The notes: a model not told the origin generated them from the sequence alone. 64,000 nucleotides of DNA from Dyella humicola (GCF_026283945.1 NZ_JAPDPC010000001.1:2418001-2482000); one strand, 5' to 3'. Counted from the stretch's first letter, positions 1 to 9,754 are shown. Translations and numbers: made by a program.

Positions 1-1077
1 AAAAGCCAGTGCCAAGCCAATGGTTACCAGCATCAGTATCCAGTTGACGCCGCCCACGTAGATCTGACCGTAACCCTCACCCGAGGTTTGCCGAATTCTC
101 AGGCGTGGCATCCAGCCAAGCTGGATCGCCTGCCGCGTCATGGAAAACGCGCCGGTGATGATCGACTGGCTGGCGATGATGGTGGCGACGGTCGCGAGAA
201 TGATCAGTGGCAGTGTCAGCGATGCAGGGCACAGATGGTAGAAAATATTCCCCTCCGTCGGCGCGCCTTCCAGCACGATGGCGCCCTGCCCCGCGTAGTT
301 CAGCACCAGACTCGGAAACACCAGCGACGACCATGCCAGCTTGATCGGACCTGCGCCAAAGTGACCCATGTCCGCGTACAAAGCTTCCGCACCCGTCACG
401 CACAAGAACACGCCACCCAGCACCAGAAACGCGCCACGACCTCCGTGCACCAGGTAGGTCAGCGCGTAATACGGGTTTAGCGCCCACAGGATCCCCGGAT
501 GCCGCACAATGCCCCACACGCCAAGCACCGCCATGGTCAGAAACCAGATCGCCATGATGGGACCAAACGCGCGCCCGATTTTCGCGGTCCCCATGGGCTG
601 CAGTGCAAACAGGGCCAGCAGGATCACCACGGTTAGCGGCAACACATAGGGCTGTACCGATGGTGCCGCAATATTCAAACCTTCCAGGGCCGACAACACC
701 GAGATGGCCGGCGTAATCGCACCATCGCCATAAATCAGCGCGGCACCGAACAAGCCAGCAGCCACGATCGCCGGGCGCTTGCGTCGCTTTACGCCAAGCA
801 GGGCCATCAAGGCCAAGATACCGCCCTCACCGTCATTGTCGATGCGCATGGCAAAGCCGGCGTACTTCACCGTCGTGACGATGATCAGCGTCCAGATCAG
901 CAGCGAAATCACCCCGAAGATGGTTTGCGCGGAATGACCGCCAGTCAAATCCAGCACCGTCTTGAAGGTGTAGAGCGGACTGGTGCCGATGTCGCCGAAG
1001 ACCACACCAAGGGCCCCGACACCAGCTACCAGTGTCGAGGGCTTCTTCCAGGGGCTCGATGTGGAATCCTGGCTCAC
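1..1077 (-). CDS. kup: Kup-family low-affinity K+ transporter (C-terminus outside window)
   Basis: Proton-coupled potassium uptake permease of the inner membrane. Translating the minus strand from a GTG at 1077 gives 359 residues with the Kup signature GDIGTSPLYT at residues 28-37, then RIDNDGEGG, YGDGAITPAISVL and GNIFYHLCP, with successive hydrophobic helices. This is the N-terminal half of a family usually near 620-640 aa; the rest lies left of base 1. The GTG is chosen because it opens directly into the conserved N-terminus and has AGGT a few bases upstream. It is transcribed leftward and divided from the OmpA-like gene by about 360 bp, so it is probably monocistronic. Nothing in it looks broken. 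Confidence 0.95.
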   Translation of the reverse strand, partial: MSQDSTSSPWKKPSTLVAGVGALGVVFGDIGTSPLYTFKTVLDLTGGHSAQTIFGVISLLIWTLIIVTTVKYAGFAMRIDNDGEGGILALMALLGVKRRKRPAIVAAGLFGAALIYGDGAITPAISVLSALEGLNIAAPSVQPYVLPLTVVILLALFALQPMGTAKIGRAFGPIMAIWFLTMAVLGVWGIVRHPGILWALNPYYALTYLVHGGRGAFLVLGGVFLCVTGAEALYADMGHFGAGPIKLAWSSLVFPSLVLNYAGQGAIVLEGAPTEGNIFYHLCPASLTLPLIILATVATIIASQSIITGAFSMTRQAIQLGWMPRLRIRQTSGEGYGQIYVGGVNWILMLVTIGLALAF

Positions 1078-1440
1078 GGGGCACCTGATCGACGCCAAAC
1101 GAATAAGGCGGCAGCGTACTGCCCCTGGGTGACACTCAATATAGAGAGGGACAGTGAAACGCCGGACCCGCGCGCCTTCACCAGAAATGGCGCCGCAGAC
1201 ATTCCAGACAATGACCGCTCCGCAAGAGATGCCGTGCAAGAAGCACGGCGCCACCCGCGCGTGAAGCGCGCACGCTCGGAGGACGCCCACGCACGCTCAG
1301 GCAAAAGGCTGGCCCGACTATTCGGTGCATCGAAGCCATCCGCTGGCACGGCACGCAGCCAAAGGCCGCCACATGGCGGCCTTTGCCATCAGGACAAATG
1401 TCGCACCAGCGACTCCATAGGCAGGTGCAAGACGAACTAC
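1078..1440. other. intergenic gap between kup and ompA-like gene
   Basis: No convincing gene. The right part carries the hairpin at 1361-1384 that probably ends the lipoprotein transcript. The left part must contain the kup promoter, but I see no clear -35/-10 pair. Confidence 0.6.
1361..1384 (-). terminator. hairpin terminator after OmpA-like lipoprotein gene
   Basis: A perfect 10-bp inverted repeat AAAGGCCGCC / GGCGGCCTTT with a 4-base loop, 57 bp downstream of the lipoprotein stop. The U-tract is only three bases, so termination may be weak. Confidence 0.6.
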
Positions 1441-2064
1441 TCAGCCACTGCTATTGCCGGTATTGCTCGCAGCGGGTGCGCTCTCTGCATTGCCGTTGAA
1501 ATCGACGACCAGTGCCACACGACGATTGGGTAATCCTTTTTCGCCATAGGCTCCGGCTACCACTTGTCGATTCTTCGCCTGACCATAGCTCACTGCCCGC
1601 ACCTGGCTGTCGGCAAGCCCGCCCGTCTGCACCAGGTAATTGCGCACCGCTTCCGCACGCCGCATGCCCAGCCTGTAGTTGTGACCTGCCGAGCCGGATG
1701 GGTCGGTGAAACCCTCGACGGTAACCAGTGCATTGGAGTGGTGCTCTTTCAGCACTTTCGCGTAATCATCGAGCAGTGCCTTGTCCTGGTCGCGCAAGTC
1801 CGCCTTGTCGGTGTCGAAAAGCGCAATCGTGTCAACGCGAATACGACCCTGCATCTCGGCGATCGCCGCATCGTACTTGGCGAACCGCTGCTGCATCTCC
1901 TGCTTGATAGCATCGATTTCCTGCTGCTGCCTTTGGTCGTTGTTCCGTAATTCCGTAATGGCGGTGTCGAAATCGGCCTTTTTGACGAAATCTGAGCAGC
2001 CGCCGAGCGCCATAGCGCATACACACACGAACCCGTAACCGATTCGAGAGCTCACGCGTACCAT
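1441..2064 (-). CDS. OmpA-family peptidoglycan-binding lipoprotein
   Basis: Outer-membrane lipoprotein of 207 aa. The N-terminus is a lipoprotein signal with lipobox ALGGC, modified Cys near residue 23. Residues about 28-75 are rich in D/Q/K/E and look coiled-coil. From about residue 90 to 195 there is an OmpA-like peptidoglycan-binding domain, with VEGFTDPSG and a RLGMRRAEAVRNYL-type helix, followed by a short Ser/Asn tail. The start at 2064 is chosen over an upstream ATG because AAGAGGAG precedes it and the signal peptide begins there. Likely role: anchoring the outer membrane to the wall. It appears monocistronic. Confidence 0.9.
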   Translation of the reverse strand: MVRVSSRIGYGFVCVCAMALGGCSDFVKKADFDTAITELRNNDQRQQQEIDAIKQEMQQRFAKYDAAIAEMQGRIRVDTIALFDTDKADLRDQDKALLDDYAKVLKEHHSNALVTVEGFTDPSGSAGHNYRLGMRRAEAVRNYLVQTGGLADSQVRAVSYGQAKNRQVVAGAYGEKGLPNRRVALVVDFNGNAESAPAASNTGNSSG

Positions 2065-2558
2065 GATCGATCTCCTCTTCTTGGGCGGCATGCTCACGGG
2101 CATGCCGATATCAGGAGCGCGCAAGGTGGCTCAGCAAGAAAGAACATCCACTGCACGCGCTATGCCTCTACACCGCTGCGACGCTCGCGAAGCGCGGCCC
2201 GCCGGGAACATGCAACAAATCACAACGACCTGAACCACCCCCTGGGTCGCACGAATTTGCGACGCTCGCGAAGCGTGACTCGTCGGGAACGCGTCGAGCG
2301 AAACATGCGCTATGAGACGGCAAGCTGGCGTGAATATGCATGCTGTTTGACGGGGCCTGATGGCCGCCGTGGCGCCTCGTTAATGCACCATTTCTGAACT
2401 ATCCGCTCGAGCCCTGGCCGTGGTCGCGCCGACCCTTGACCCGAATCGTCCCTGGCCGCGGAATCGAAAACCATGCATGAGGGAACGTGAACATGAGGCG
2501 CTACGATGGGCCCATCATGGGCTGTTGACCGGCCCGTTCACGACATGGCGAGGAACGC
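2065..2558. other. intergenic region with a direct repeat
   Basis: About 490 bp without a convincing gene between divergent genes. It contains two diverged copies of a G+C-rich direct repeat (2177-2212 and 2258-2293). Confidence 0.6.
2177..2293. repeat. two copies of a ~36-bp G+C-rich direct repeat, 81 bp apart
   Basis: TGCGACGCTCGCGAAGCG occurs at 2177-2194 and 2258-2275. Both copies continue with a related tail ending in CGGGAAC, with pyrimidine/purine transitions between them. It resembles a REP-type element; function unknown. Confidence 0.6.
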
Positions 2559-3497
2559 ATGAGCATGTGTCGCCCCATGTTGGCGAGTCAACTGATCGGC
2601 GTGGCTCTCTGCGCGTTTTCGTTGCCTGCCGCGATGGCGTCCAATGATGCGCCTGCCATCACGGACGCGCGATGTTTTGGCGGCGCGCAAGAGGCCAGCA
2701 CGGTCATAACGAATCTGGCGGGCGTTCCGGCGATGATTCGCATTCCCATCAATGTGAGCCGGCCGCCGATCGTTCTGTGGCACGGCTTCGGGCCGCCGGA
2801 CAGCGAACAGGCGCTGATGACTGCGCTTCCCCTGGATGACGTGCCGGCGATCAAGGTTTATCTGGGGCTGCCGCTGTTCGGGCGGCGCGCTCCGGCGGGC
2901 GGCAAGACCGAACTCGTCCGTCGGCAGACGGAGGATGTTGGTCTTCTCGTTTTCAAACCGATTGTGATGGGCGCCGTCGATGAGCTGCCTGCCGTTGTAC
3001 GGGAACTTGAGCAACGCGGCTGCATGAAGGCGGGTGAAAAGATCGCACTGTTTGGATTTTCCGCGGGCGCAGCGGCGGTGTTGGTCTCGCTCGCGGAACA
3101 CAACGTGCCAGTCAGTGCCGCAGTGGCGCTCAATCCCTCTGCGGGGTTGAGTGCATCGATCGAAGCGTACGAGCATGCAACAGGACGGCCGTACGCGTGG
3201 AGCCGGGAAAGTCGCGCACTGGCTGCCCGCACTGATGTCGCGGGACGCTCCGCGAATATCGCTACCGGTAGGCCACCCCCGGCCCTGCTTGTGCTTCAGG
3301 GGAGCGCAGACGACGTCATGGCGCAAGATAGTCTGCGCGAACTCGATGACGCCCTGAGGCTTAGCTACGCGCAGGCCCACGCGACAGGACGCTTCAAGAA
3401 CAGCGTCGTGGAAGGCCTGACCCATCAATGGGCCAATCAAGCCGGGCAGGCCGAGGTGCGTCGACAGGTCGCCGACTGGTTTGACCGCTATCCCTGA
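2559..3497 (+). CDS. secreted alpha/beta-hydrolase (dienelactone-hydrolase-like)
   Basis: Predicted serine hydrolase of 312 aa. Residues 1-27 form a signal peptide ending PAAMA, so it acts in the periplasm or outside. An HGFGPP motif at 75-80 fits the oxyanion region. The nucleophile elbow GFSAG puts Ser at 168. D251/D252 in QGSADD and H289 in LTHQW complete a plausible triad. Substrate unknown; the fold fits an esterase, lipase or dienelactone hydrolase. The ATG at 2559 has GAGGAA upstream. It converges on the TonB receptor gene, with a shared terminator hairpin between them. No metabolic link to its neighbours is obvious. Confidence 0.8.
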   Translation: MSMCRPMLASQLIGVALCAFSLPAAMASNDAPAITDARCFGGAQEASTVITNLAGVPAMIRIPINVSRPPIVLWHGFGPPDSEQALMTALPLDDVPAIKVYLGLPLFGRRAPAGGKTELVRRQTEDVGLLVFKPIVMGAVDELPAVVRELEQRGCMKAGEKIALFGFSAGAAAVLVSLAEHNVPVSAAVALNPSAGLSASIEAYEHATGRPYAWSRESRALAARTDVAGRSANIATGRPPPALLVLQGSADDVMAQDSLRELDDALRLSYAQAHATGRFKNSVVEGLTHQWANQAGQAEVRRQVADWFDRYP

Positions 3498-3621
3498 AAG
3501 CCTTTAGAAACCCGAACCGAGGCGAGCAGTGACGAGCGCTCGTGTCCCAGAAATCGCCGACGGACGGGTTACGCCTTCCGCACCTGCGGCGCGTCTGCGC
3601 CTCGCCGCCCCTATAAATGAG

Positions 3622-3645
3622 GAGCCCCGGTCTGTACCGGGGCTC
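3622..3645. terminator. bidirectional terminator hairpin
   Basis: Perfect 10-bp stem GAGCCCCGGT / ACCGGGGCTC with loop CTGT, between the convergent hydrolase and TonB-receptor genes. Followed by TTCTG on the plus strand and by CTCATTTAT on the minus strand. Confidence 0.75.
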
Positions 3646-3671
3646 TTCTGGCCTCTCACGACTGCCCTGGC

Positions 3672-6194
3672 CTAGAACTCCTGCGAGAAACGCAGGCCAA
3701 ACGTCCGCGGCTGCGTCATGACGGTATAGACCTGTCCGTTGGGATAGGCCGGCACCACGTTGTGTGCCGCGCACACCGCTTCCGCACACTCGGCGAAGCG
3801 GTAGAGCTGTCCACGCTTGTCAAACACGTTGGTGATATAGAAATCCAGCGAACGGCCGTTCTTCTTGATGCCGGAGGAAAAGTCCGCCGTGGTGTAGGCC
3901 GGCATCTTTCCCAGCAGTCCGCGTTCATACAGCCGCAGATCGGACTGGCGTTCGCCGACATGCACCACCGCCGCCTGTACGAAGACATCCTTGCCCCCGA
4001 TGTCCCACGAGTAGCGCGCCGTGAGGTTGCCCTTGAAGCGTGGCGTTACTGGCAGCTGGGTGCCAGAAGGCGCCTGAGGCCCGGTGACCGTGTCACCGGT
4101 AAGCGGATTGACGGTACCGGCCGGACAGTAGGTGATCGGGTGGCCGTTGGTGTCGGTGAAGCCGCAGTAGTTCTCCGTGAGCTTGGCGTTGTACAGGGCG
4201 AAGCCTGCGCTGAGCTGCAGGTTATAGGTCGCGGCCCAGTTCAGATCCGATTCCAGGCCGTCAATCTGCGCCTGGCCTGCGTTCTTGATTTCGGTAAGCC
4301 CGTTGGCGCCGAGAATGCTGAACTGGAAGTCCTTCCACTTCTCGCGGAACACCGCCCCGTTCCACGACAGCCGGTTGTCGAGCCAGGTGGTCTTCCAGCC
4401 GAGCTCGTAGTTGGTGAGCCAGTCCGACTGGTATGGCGGCAGGCTGCCACGGCGATTGATGCCTCCGGGACGGAAACCCTCGGACCAGGTGCCATAGATC
4501 ATCTTGTCGGGCGTGATCTGCCAGGTCAGGTTGACCTTGCCGAGCGAACCGGTTTCGTTGGTCTGCTTGGCGAAGTCCTGGCACGGCGCGCCGCGATACG
4601 GCGTGGGCGAAATGCAGCCCGCTTCGCCGTAGCTGGAACCGGGCGCGTAGCCCGCACTGAAGCCGTAGAACCCGCCCAGGCTGTTGTCGGAGCGGAAATA
4701 GCGCCCGCCGATCGTACCGGTGAGCGTCTCGGGGATGAAGTCGTACGACAGCTCGCCGAACACCGCTTCGTTCTTGTCGATGCGTCGCTGCTCGGTCAGC
4801 CACAGGGTGTCGGGCCAGCCCGTCACGGAGAGGCTGTCAGCGAAGCCATTGATCATGTAGCGCTGTTCGATATCGTGCACCTGCTTTTCCCAGAACAGGC
4901 CACCCACCACGCGAAGGCGATCGTCCCTCGGCGAGGCGATGCGCAGCTCGTGGCTGTCCATGGTGTAGCGGTCCTTGCCCTGGATGAACTGCGACGGATT
5001 GATCAGGTTGCCGGCGTTGTCCACAATGTACGCGCCGTAGCCGGCCAGCGTGTCGTACCAGAACGAGTAATCGCTGTAGTCGCTCTCTTCCTCCTGATTG
5101 CGCTTGAGATGCGAGTACGCATAGGTCAAGTCGAAGTTGCCGATCTTGCCCTCCACGGTCAGCGCTGCCTGGATCCAACGGTCGTCGGAGTGTTCCGGGT
5201 AGAAATGCGTGATCGCCAGACTGCCGACCTGTGGGTCGGAAGCGACATTACCGTTGGCGATCGTCTGCTGCCCCATGACGGTAGGACTGATCGACCAGTC
5301 ATCGTTGATGCCAAACTTCAGCGCCATGCGACCGCCGCTGATATCGACGTCGTTGTAGTTTTTCTTGGCGGCCCCGGTGCACACCAGGGTCGGGGTTTGC
5401 GTGCAGCCATGCGCATTGCTGACCGTGATGCCGGAGGTCGGGAACGTGCGCGAACCCACTTCGTTGTCGATGTAGCCGGCATCATGCTCGTGCCAGCCAA
5501 CCAGGCGAATGGCCGAGCTGGTGGACATCGGTATGTTGATCATGCCCTCGGCGGTATAGCCCACACCGCCATGATCGACCGAATCGACGCCCGCACTGTA
5601 GCTGGCGGCAAAACCGCTGGGATCGGGCTTGTTGGTGATGATGCGCAACGCACCCGCTTGCGCGCTGGCGCCATATAGCGTGCCTTGCGGACCGGCGAGC
5701 GCCTCGACGCGGGCGATATCGTACATGTGGATATCGAGCGGCCCCTGGATCGTGGTAACCGGCTGCTCGTCCAGGTACACGCCCACGCTCGGCTGCGAAC
5801 CGGAGTGGTTACCGTCGCCGCCACTGGCCACGCCGCGCATGTAGATCAGGGCAAAACCCGGGCCGAACGTCTGGTAGGAAACACTCGGCAGATACTTCAC
5901 GTAGTCGTCGAAATTCTTGACGTGAAGTTCCTCCAGCCGGTCCTGGCCCAGCACATTCATGCTGATCGGCACCTTCTGCAGATTTTCCTCGCGCTTTTGT
6001 GCGGTCACCGTCACCGCATTGAGCGTCTTGGCGGCCACGGGCGCTGCCGGCGCCGCGGCCGGCCCCTGGCTTTGGCCAGCGTCCTGCGCGAGCGCCGGTG
6101 CAGCAACAGCCATACAGATCGCCGCGGCGAGCGGCAATCGCACCAATCTCACCGATTGCTTACTACTTCGTTGTCCGAGCCTGCCCCTATGCAT
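3672..6194 (-). CDS. TonB-dependent outer-membrane receptor
   Basis: 840-aa ligand-gated outer-membrane receptor driven by TonB-ExbBD. A signal peptide ends near APALAQ (about residue 36), followed by an Ala/Gln-rich linker, then a plug beginning at VTAQKREENLQKVPIS with the typical LYGASAQAGALRI segment, then a 22-strand barrel that ends in aromatic Phe (QEF), as expected for BAM recognition. The start at 6194 has GGAGGAAG upstream. It lies 56 bp behind the TPR-sulfotransferase gene, a pairing common in Xanthomonadales. It is probably the last gene of the leftward arm of the catabolic locus and so likely imports the substrate. The ligand cannot be read from sequence. Confidence 0.93.
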   Translation of the reverse strand: MHRGRLGQRSSKQSVRLVRLPLAAAICMAVAAPALAQDAGQSQGPAAAPAAPVAAKTLNAVTVTAQKREENLQKVPISMNVLGQDRLEELHVKNFDDYVKYLPSVSYQTFGPGFALIYMRGVASGGDGNHSGSQPSVGVYLDEQPVTTIQGPLDIHMYDIARVEALAGPQGTLYGASAQAGALRIITNKPDPSGFAASYSAGVDSVDHGGVGYTAEGMINIPMSTSSAIRLVGWHEHDAGYIDNEVGSRTFPTSGITVSNAHGCTQTPTLVCTGAAKKNYNDVDISGGRMALKFGINDDWSISPTVMGQQTIANGNVASDPQVGSLAITHFYPEHSDDRWIQAALTVEGKIGNFDLTYAYSHLKRNQEEESDYSDYSFWYDTLAGYGAYIVDNAGNLINPSQFIQGKDRYTMDSHELRIASPRDDRLRVVGGLFWEKQVHDIEQRYMINGFADSLSVTGWPDTLWLTEQRRIDKNEAVFGELSYDFIPETLTGTIGGRYFRSDNSLGGFYGFSAGYAPGSSYGEAGCISPTPYRGAPCQDFAKQTNETGSLGKVNLTWQITPDKMIYGTWSEGFRPGGINRRGSLPPYQSDWLTNYELGWKTTWLDNRLSWNGAVFREKWKDFQFSILGANGLTEIKNAGQAQIDGLESDLNWAATYNLQLSAGFALYNAKLTENYCGFTDTNGHPITYCPAGTVNPLTGDTVTGPQAPSGTQLPVTPRFKGNLTARYSWDIGGKDVFVQAAVVHVGERQSDLRLYERGLLGKMPAYTTADFSSGIKKNGRSLDFYITNVFDKRGQLYRFAECAEAVCAAHNVVPAYPNGQVYTVMTQPRTFGLRFSQEF

Positions 6195-6250
6195 CGACTT
6201 CCTCCCCCAAATTCTGATGACGGCGACCCTTCGGCGCCTGCTACGTCACG

Positions 6251-8263
6251 TCATTCCGGCGGATCGGGATATCGCCCGAGCACCGGCCCCAATGCCTCCA
6301 CCAATGGCCCCAACCAGGCTGCGTAATGCCGCCAGTGATCCACACCCTCGCGGTAAATCGGTCTGCGCACCTGTTCGGAACTCGCCGTGCGCACCGGCCG
6401 GGCGTTCTCAAAAAAACGCAGGCACGATGGCTCGAACGGCAGACCGCAATAGTCGAGAAGACGCCGAACCTCTCCTTCGGTGTCCTCGACCATATGCTCA
6501 TAGATGACGCGGTGGATGCGCCCCGGCAGCACCTCGTCAAAATGGCTCATCAATGAAACGTAATCGTGGTAGTAGCGCCCGAGGTCTTCCTGGCTGTAGC
6601 TGAAGCTCTGGCCCCTGGCAAAGTGCTGCTTGAAACCGGAAAAGCAGCAAGCCAAGGGATGCCGACGTGCGTCGATGATCTTCGCGTTCGGCAGGATCAA
6701 ATGGATCAGGCCAAGATGCATGAAGTTGTTCGGCATCTTGTCGATGAAGAAGGGTGCCGGTGTCTTGCGCTGGATGCTCGTGTGCGCAAGATAGCGTTCG
6801 CCCAGCTCGCACAGCGCGTCACCGTCGATGGCCGCCAGCGCCTCGTGATAGGGCATGACGCTGCCGGCATCCCCCTGAGCGCGCAACGTGCGCGTGATCG
6901 AAGTGATTTCCGGCAGCTCCATCGTGCCTTCCACCTGACTGTGGCTGGACAGGATCTGCTCGATCAGGGTCGAGCCCGCGCGCGGCAGGCCGACGATGAA
7001 AATCGGATCGGGCGCGCGGCAACCCGCGCCGGCGCGCGCACCGAAGTACTCGCGTGTATAGCGCTCGCGAATATGGCGTACGCGCGCGCTGGTTTCGTCG
7101 GCGCTGTAGTGCAGCTGCCCGCGCCGGATCGCATTGCCCTGCGCGTAATGCCGGAATGAAGGCTCGAACTCGCCCGCATCCTCCAGCGCTTTGCCGATAG
7201 CGAACTCCAGATGCAGTCGATCGTCCTCGCCCAGGTCGGTACGCGCCAGCTGCACGCGCATGGCAGCCAGATCGTCGGCGCTGAAACGGAAGGTCTTGAG
7301 GTTGGCCAGACTCCACCATACTTCGCCGAAGGACGGCTCCAGTTCCAGGCTGCGCCGATAAGCGGCAATCGCACGGTCGCTCGAACCCGTCGTCTTCAGC
7401 GCGTGCCCGTAGCTCATCCACACCTTCGGGCTGCCTGGATGCTGCTCGAGCAGGTCGGCGTAGATGCCGATGGCGGGCGCGTAATCGCCGATGCGACACA
7501 GCATCGCCGCCTTGAGGTTGCGATAACCGGGGTGACCCGGCGCCACCGCGAGCAATCGCTCGATCTCGGCCAACGCCCGCTCGGACTGGTTGCTACGGTG
7601 CAATAGCAGCGCATAGTTATGGCGCGCGGCATGGAAGCCGGGCGCCAGCTCCAGGCATTGCGCGAGCAGACTCACGGCATCCTCGGTGCGCCCCTGGCGC
7701 GCGGCGAGCTCGGCGAACATGCGCATGGCAGCAACGTCGGTTGGCGCCTGGCGCAGATGCTCGCTTAGCAGAGCCTCGGCCTCGGGGATACGGCCTTCAA
7801 CCAACGCGGTGGCGGCAGAAAGCAGGATCGGATCGCGAGTGGAGTGACGGACATGCTGGGCATAGGCGGTATCGGCGGCGTCGTGCTCGCCTGCTGCCAT
7901 CAGTTGATCGCCGAGCTCACGCCAGGCTTGCGGCAGGTCGGGTTTCAACGCCACCGTCTTGCGCAGCGCGGCGATCGCCGCGTGTCCTTGCCCGCCACGG
8001 CCCAGCGCCACGCCCAGGTCGAGATGGACCAGCGCCCATGTCGGCTGCGCCTGCGCCAGCGGTACAAGTAGGTCGATCGCACCCTGCAAGTCGCCTTGTG
8101 CCGCGCGTGCCAGCGCCGACACGCGCACGGCCATCGGGTGGCCGGCAACGATCTTGAGGATTTCTTCAGCCTGTTCGCCAGCCAGCACCGGATCGCGCGC
8201 CAGCAGGCGCTCCGCGTGTGCCAGCGCTTGCTCCAGCGTACCGGTGGCATGTTCGGTCATCAT
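6251..8263 (-). CDS. TPR-repeat sulfotransferase-family protein
   Basis: About 670 aa. Residues 1-390 are tandem tetratricopeptide repeats, for example the block HLDLGVALGRGGQGHAAI. The C-terminal third is a PAPS-dependent sulfotransferase fold: the 5'-phosphosulfate loop GLPRAGST near residue 424, then RHPLACCFSGFKQHF as the 3'-phosphate region, and HMVEDTEGEVRRLLDYCGL. Such TPR-sulfotransferases sit beside TonB receptors throughout Xanthomonadales; their true substrate is not known to me. The start lies at one of two adjacent ATGs (8263 or 8260); no strong ribosome site is visible. It is probably co-transcribed with the TonB receptor downstream. Confidence 0.88.
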   Translation of the reverse strand: MMTEHATGTLEQALAHAERLLARDPVLAGEQAEEILKIVAGHPMAVRVSALARAAQGDLQGAIDLLVPLAQAQPTWALVHLDLGVALGRGGQGHAAIAALRKTVALKPDLPQAWRELGDQLMAAGEHDAADTAYAQHVRHSTRDPILLSAATALVEGRIPEAEALLSEHLRQAPTDVAAMRMFAELAARQGRTEDAVSLLAQCLELAPGFHAARHNYALLLHRSNQSERALAEIERLLAVAPGHPGYRNLKAAMLCRIGDYAPAIGIYADLLEQHPGSPKVWMSYGHALKTTGSSDRAIAAYRRSLELEPSFGEVWWSLANLKTFRFSADDLAAMRVQLARTDLGEDDRLHLEFAIGKALEDAGEFEPSFRHYAQGNAIRRGQLHYSADETSARVRHIRERYTREYFGARAGAGCRAPDPIFIVGLPRAGSTLIEQILSSHSQVEGTMELPEITSITRTLRAQGDAGSVMPYHEALAAIDGDALCELGERYLAHTSIQRKTPAPFFIDKMPNNFMHLGLIHLILPNAKIIDARRHPLACCFSGFKQHFARGQSFSYSQEDLGRYYHDYVSLMSHFDEVLPGRIHRVIYEHMVEDTEGEVRRLLDYCGLPFEPSCLRFFENARPVRTASSEQVRRPIYREGVDHWRHYAAWLGPLVEALGPVLGRYPDPPE

Positions 8264-8269
8264 GCGTAC

Positions 8270-8312
8270 GCCCCGCACCGTTCGGCACAGCGGTCCGGAC
8301 GGCATGCGGGGC
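8270..8312 (-). other. intercistronic hairpin before TPR-sulfotransferase gene
   Basis: GCCCCGCA and TGCGGGGC pair around an inner CCGT/ACGG stem in the 93-bp gap between the M20 hydrolase and the sulfotransferase gene. It could terminate or attenuate transcription, or protect the upstream mRNA. There is no U-tract. Confidence 0.4.
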
Positions 8313-8356
8313 GCTTGGTTTGGGACACCGTGCAGTGCATAGGGCGACGAAGCTCC

Positions 8357-9754
8357 TTAAAGGTCCTTGAGCAACCGGTAGTTGAATTCCAGCGACTGGT
8401 AGTAGGCATCGACCAGAATGCGTTCGTCCTGCCCGTGCGAACGATCGTCGTCCACGTCATAAGGAAGCCCGTTGAACACATATGACGGCCTGCCGGCCGC
8501 GCGCAGGAACACGCTGTCGGATGCACCGGCGGCCATATAGGGCGACACCGGAATCGGCCCCCACAGGCTCTTTGCCGTGCTGGCGACCTGCGCGAACAGC
8601 GCCTTGTCCACCGGGCTCGGCGGACTGGGTTTGGGCGGGGCGACGCGTGCGATCTCCACCGCGGGGTCGGCCACTGCGCGCTTCAGCGCGGCATCCACCT
8701 GGTCGAAGTCTTCGTCCGGCAACAGGCGACAGTTGATCGTTGCCCGCGCCAGCTGCGGCAACGCATTCTCGGCATGCCCGCCTTGCAGCAGAGTCGGCAC
8801 GCAGGTGCTGCGCAGCTGTGAATTGTTGTATGCAGAGGTTGCCGCGAGTCGCGCAAGCGCCGCGGGATCGGACGGTTCATGCGCCACCGCGCGCATGTCG
8901 GCGGCCGTTTGACCGGTATAGAACGCTGCCAGCCCTGCGTAGTAGCCGCGCGTCGCCGCATTGGTGCGCAACGGAAACTGCAACGACGACAGCCGATCCA
9001 GCGCCTTGGCCAGCCGATAGATGGCGTTGTCGGCGGTCGGCAGGGAACTATGGCCGCCGGGGTTGTGCACGGTGAGCGTGTAGCTCAGGAACACCTTCTC
9101 CGCGGTTTCCACCGATAGCACGGCGGGCTTGCCGGCGCGGATCTCAGGCCCGCCACCGTCGACATTGATCGAGTACGCCGAGCGGATCAGGTCGGGGCGA
9201 TGCGCGAGCAGCCACTCCACGCCGTTGGAGACACCATCCTCCTCACCAGCGGTGAGCGCCAGAATGTAGTCGCCCTTGGGCTTGATGCCTTCGCGATGCA
9301 GTCGCAATAGCGCACTGACCAGCCCCGCCCCGCCCCCCTTGATGTCCATGGTGCCGCGACCGTAGAAGTAGCCATCGCGTTCGGTCAGCGTGAATGGGTC
9401 GACGTGCCAGTCCTCGCGACGCGCCTCGACCACGTCCAGATGGGCCAGCAGCAGCACCGGCTCGCGTTCGCCGCGGCCGTGCAGCCGCACCACCAGGTTG
9501 CGCCGTTTCGGATCATCACCGACCACCTGCACGTCGGCCGGTGCGAAGCCTGCGGCGAGGAACCGCTGCGCCAGCTTTTCGGCAACCACCGTCGTGCTGC
9601 CATGTTCCGATGTCGAGTCGATGGCGATCATTTCGCTCAACAGCTCGCGGCCAAGAGCGTTCTGGCTGCCTGTCGCGTCCTGCGCAGCGTGGGCAGCCAG
9701 TGGCAGCAGCGCGGCCAAGGCCGTGACGAGACGGAATTTCAGGATACGTTTCAT
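8357..9754 (-). CDS. secreted M20-family metallohydrolase (peptidase/amidase)
   Basis: 465-aa di-zinc hydrolase that cleaves peptide or N-acyl bonds. Signal peptide ends LPLAAHA. Metal-site landmarks: LLLAHLDVVE near residue 105 (His, Asp), GRGTMDIKGG near 137 (bridging Asp), TAGEEDG near 170 (base and ligand Glu), and a late DERSHGQDE-type His segment. The ATG at 9754 overlaps the thiolase stop by 4 bp (ATGA), so the two are translationally coupled; a much longer upstream reading frame is rejected for that reason. In context it probably releases an amine or amino acid from a conjugate in the periplasm. Exact substrate unknown; carnosinase- and carboxypeptidase-type members share this architecture. 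Confidence 0.88.
   Translation of the reverse strand: MKRILKFRLVTALAALLPLAAHAAQDATGSQNALGRELLSEMIAIDSTSEHGSTTVVAEKLAQRFLAAGFAPADVQVVGDDPKRRNLVVRLHGRGEREPVLLLAHLDVVEARREDWHVDPFTLTERDGYFYGRGTMDIKGGGAGLVSALLRLHREGIKPKGDYILALTAGEEDGVSNGVEWLLAHRPDLIRSAYSINVDGGGPEIRAGKPAVLSVETAEKVFLSYTLTVHNPGGHSSLPTADNAIYRLAKALDRLSSLQFPLRTNAATRGYYAGLAAFYTGQTAADMRAVAHEPSDPAALARLAATSAYNNSQLRSTCVPTLLQGGHAENALPQLARATINCRLLPDEDFDQVDAALKRAVADPAVEIARVAPPKPSPPSPVDKALFAQVASTAKSLWGPIPVSPYMAAGASDSVFLRAAGRPSYVFNGLPYDVDDDRSHGQDERILVDAYYQSLEFNYRLLKDL

Noticed and set aside
3762-5678. 638-codon open frame opposite the TonB receptor
   Set aside because: High-G+C shadow frame; no domain, signal or start site, and the receptor on the other strand is unambiguous.
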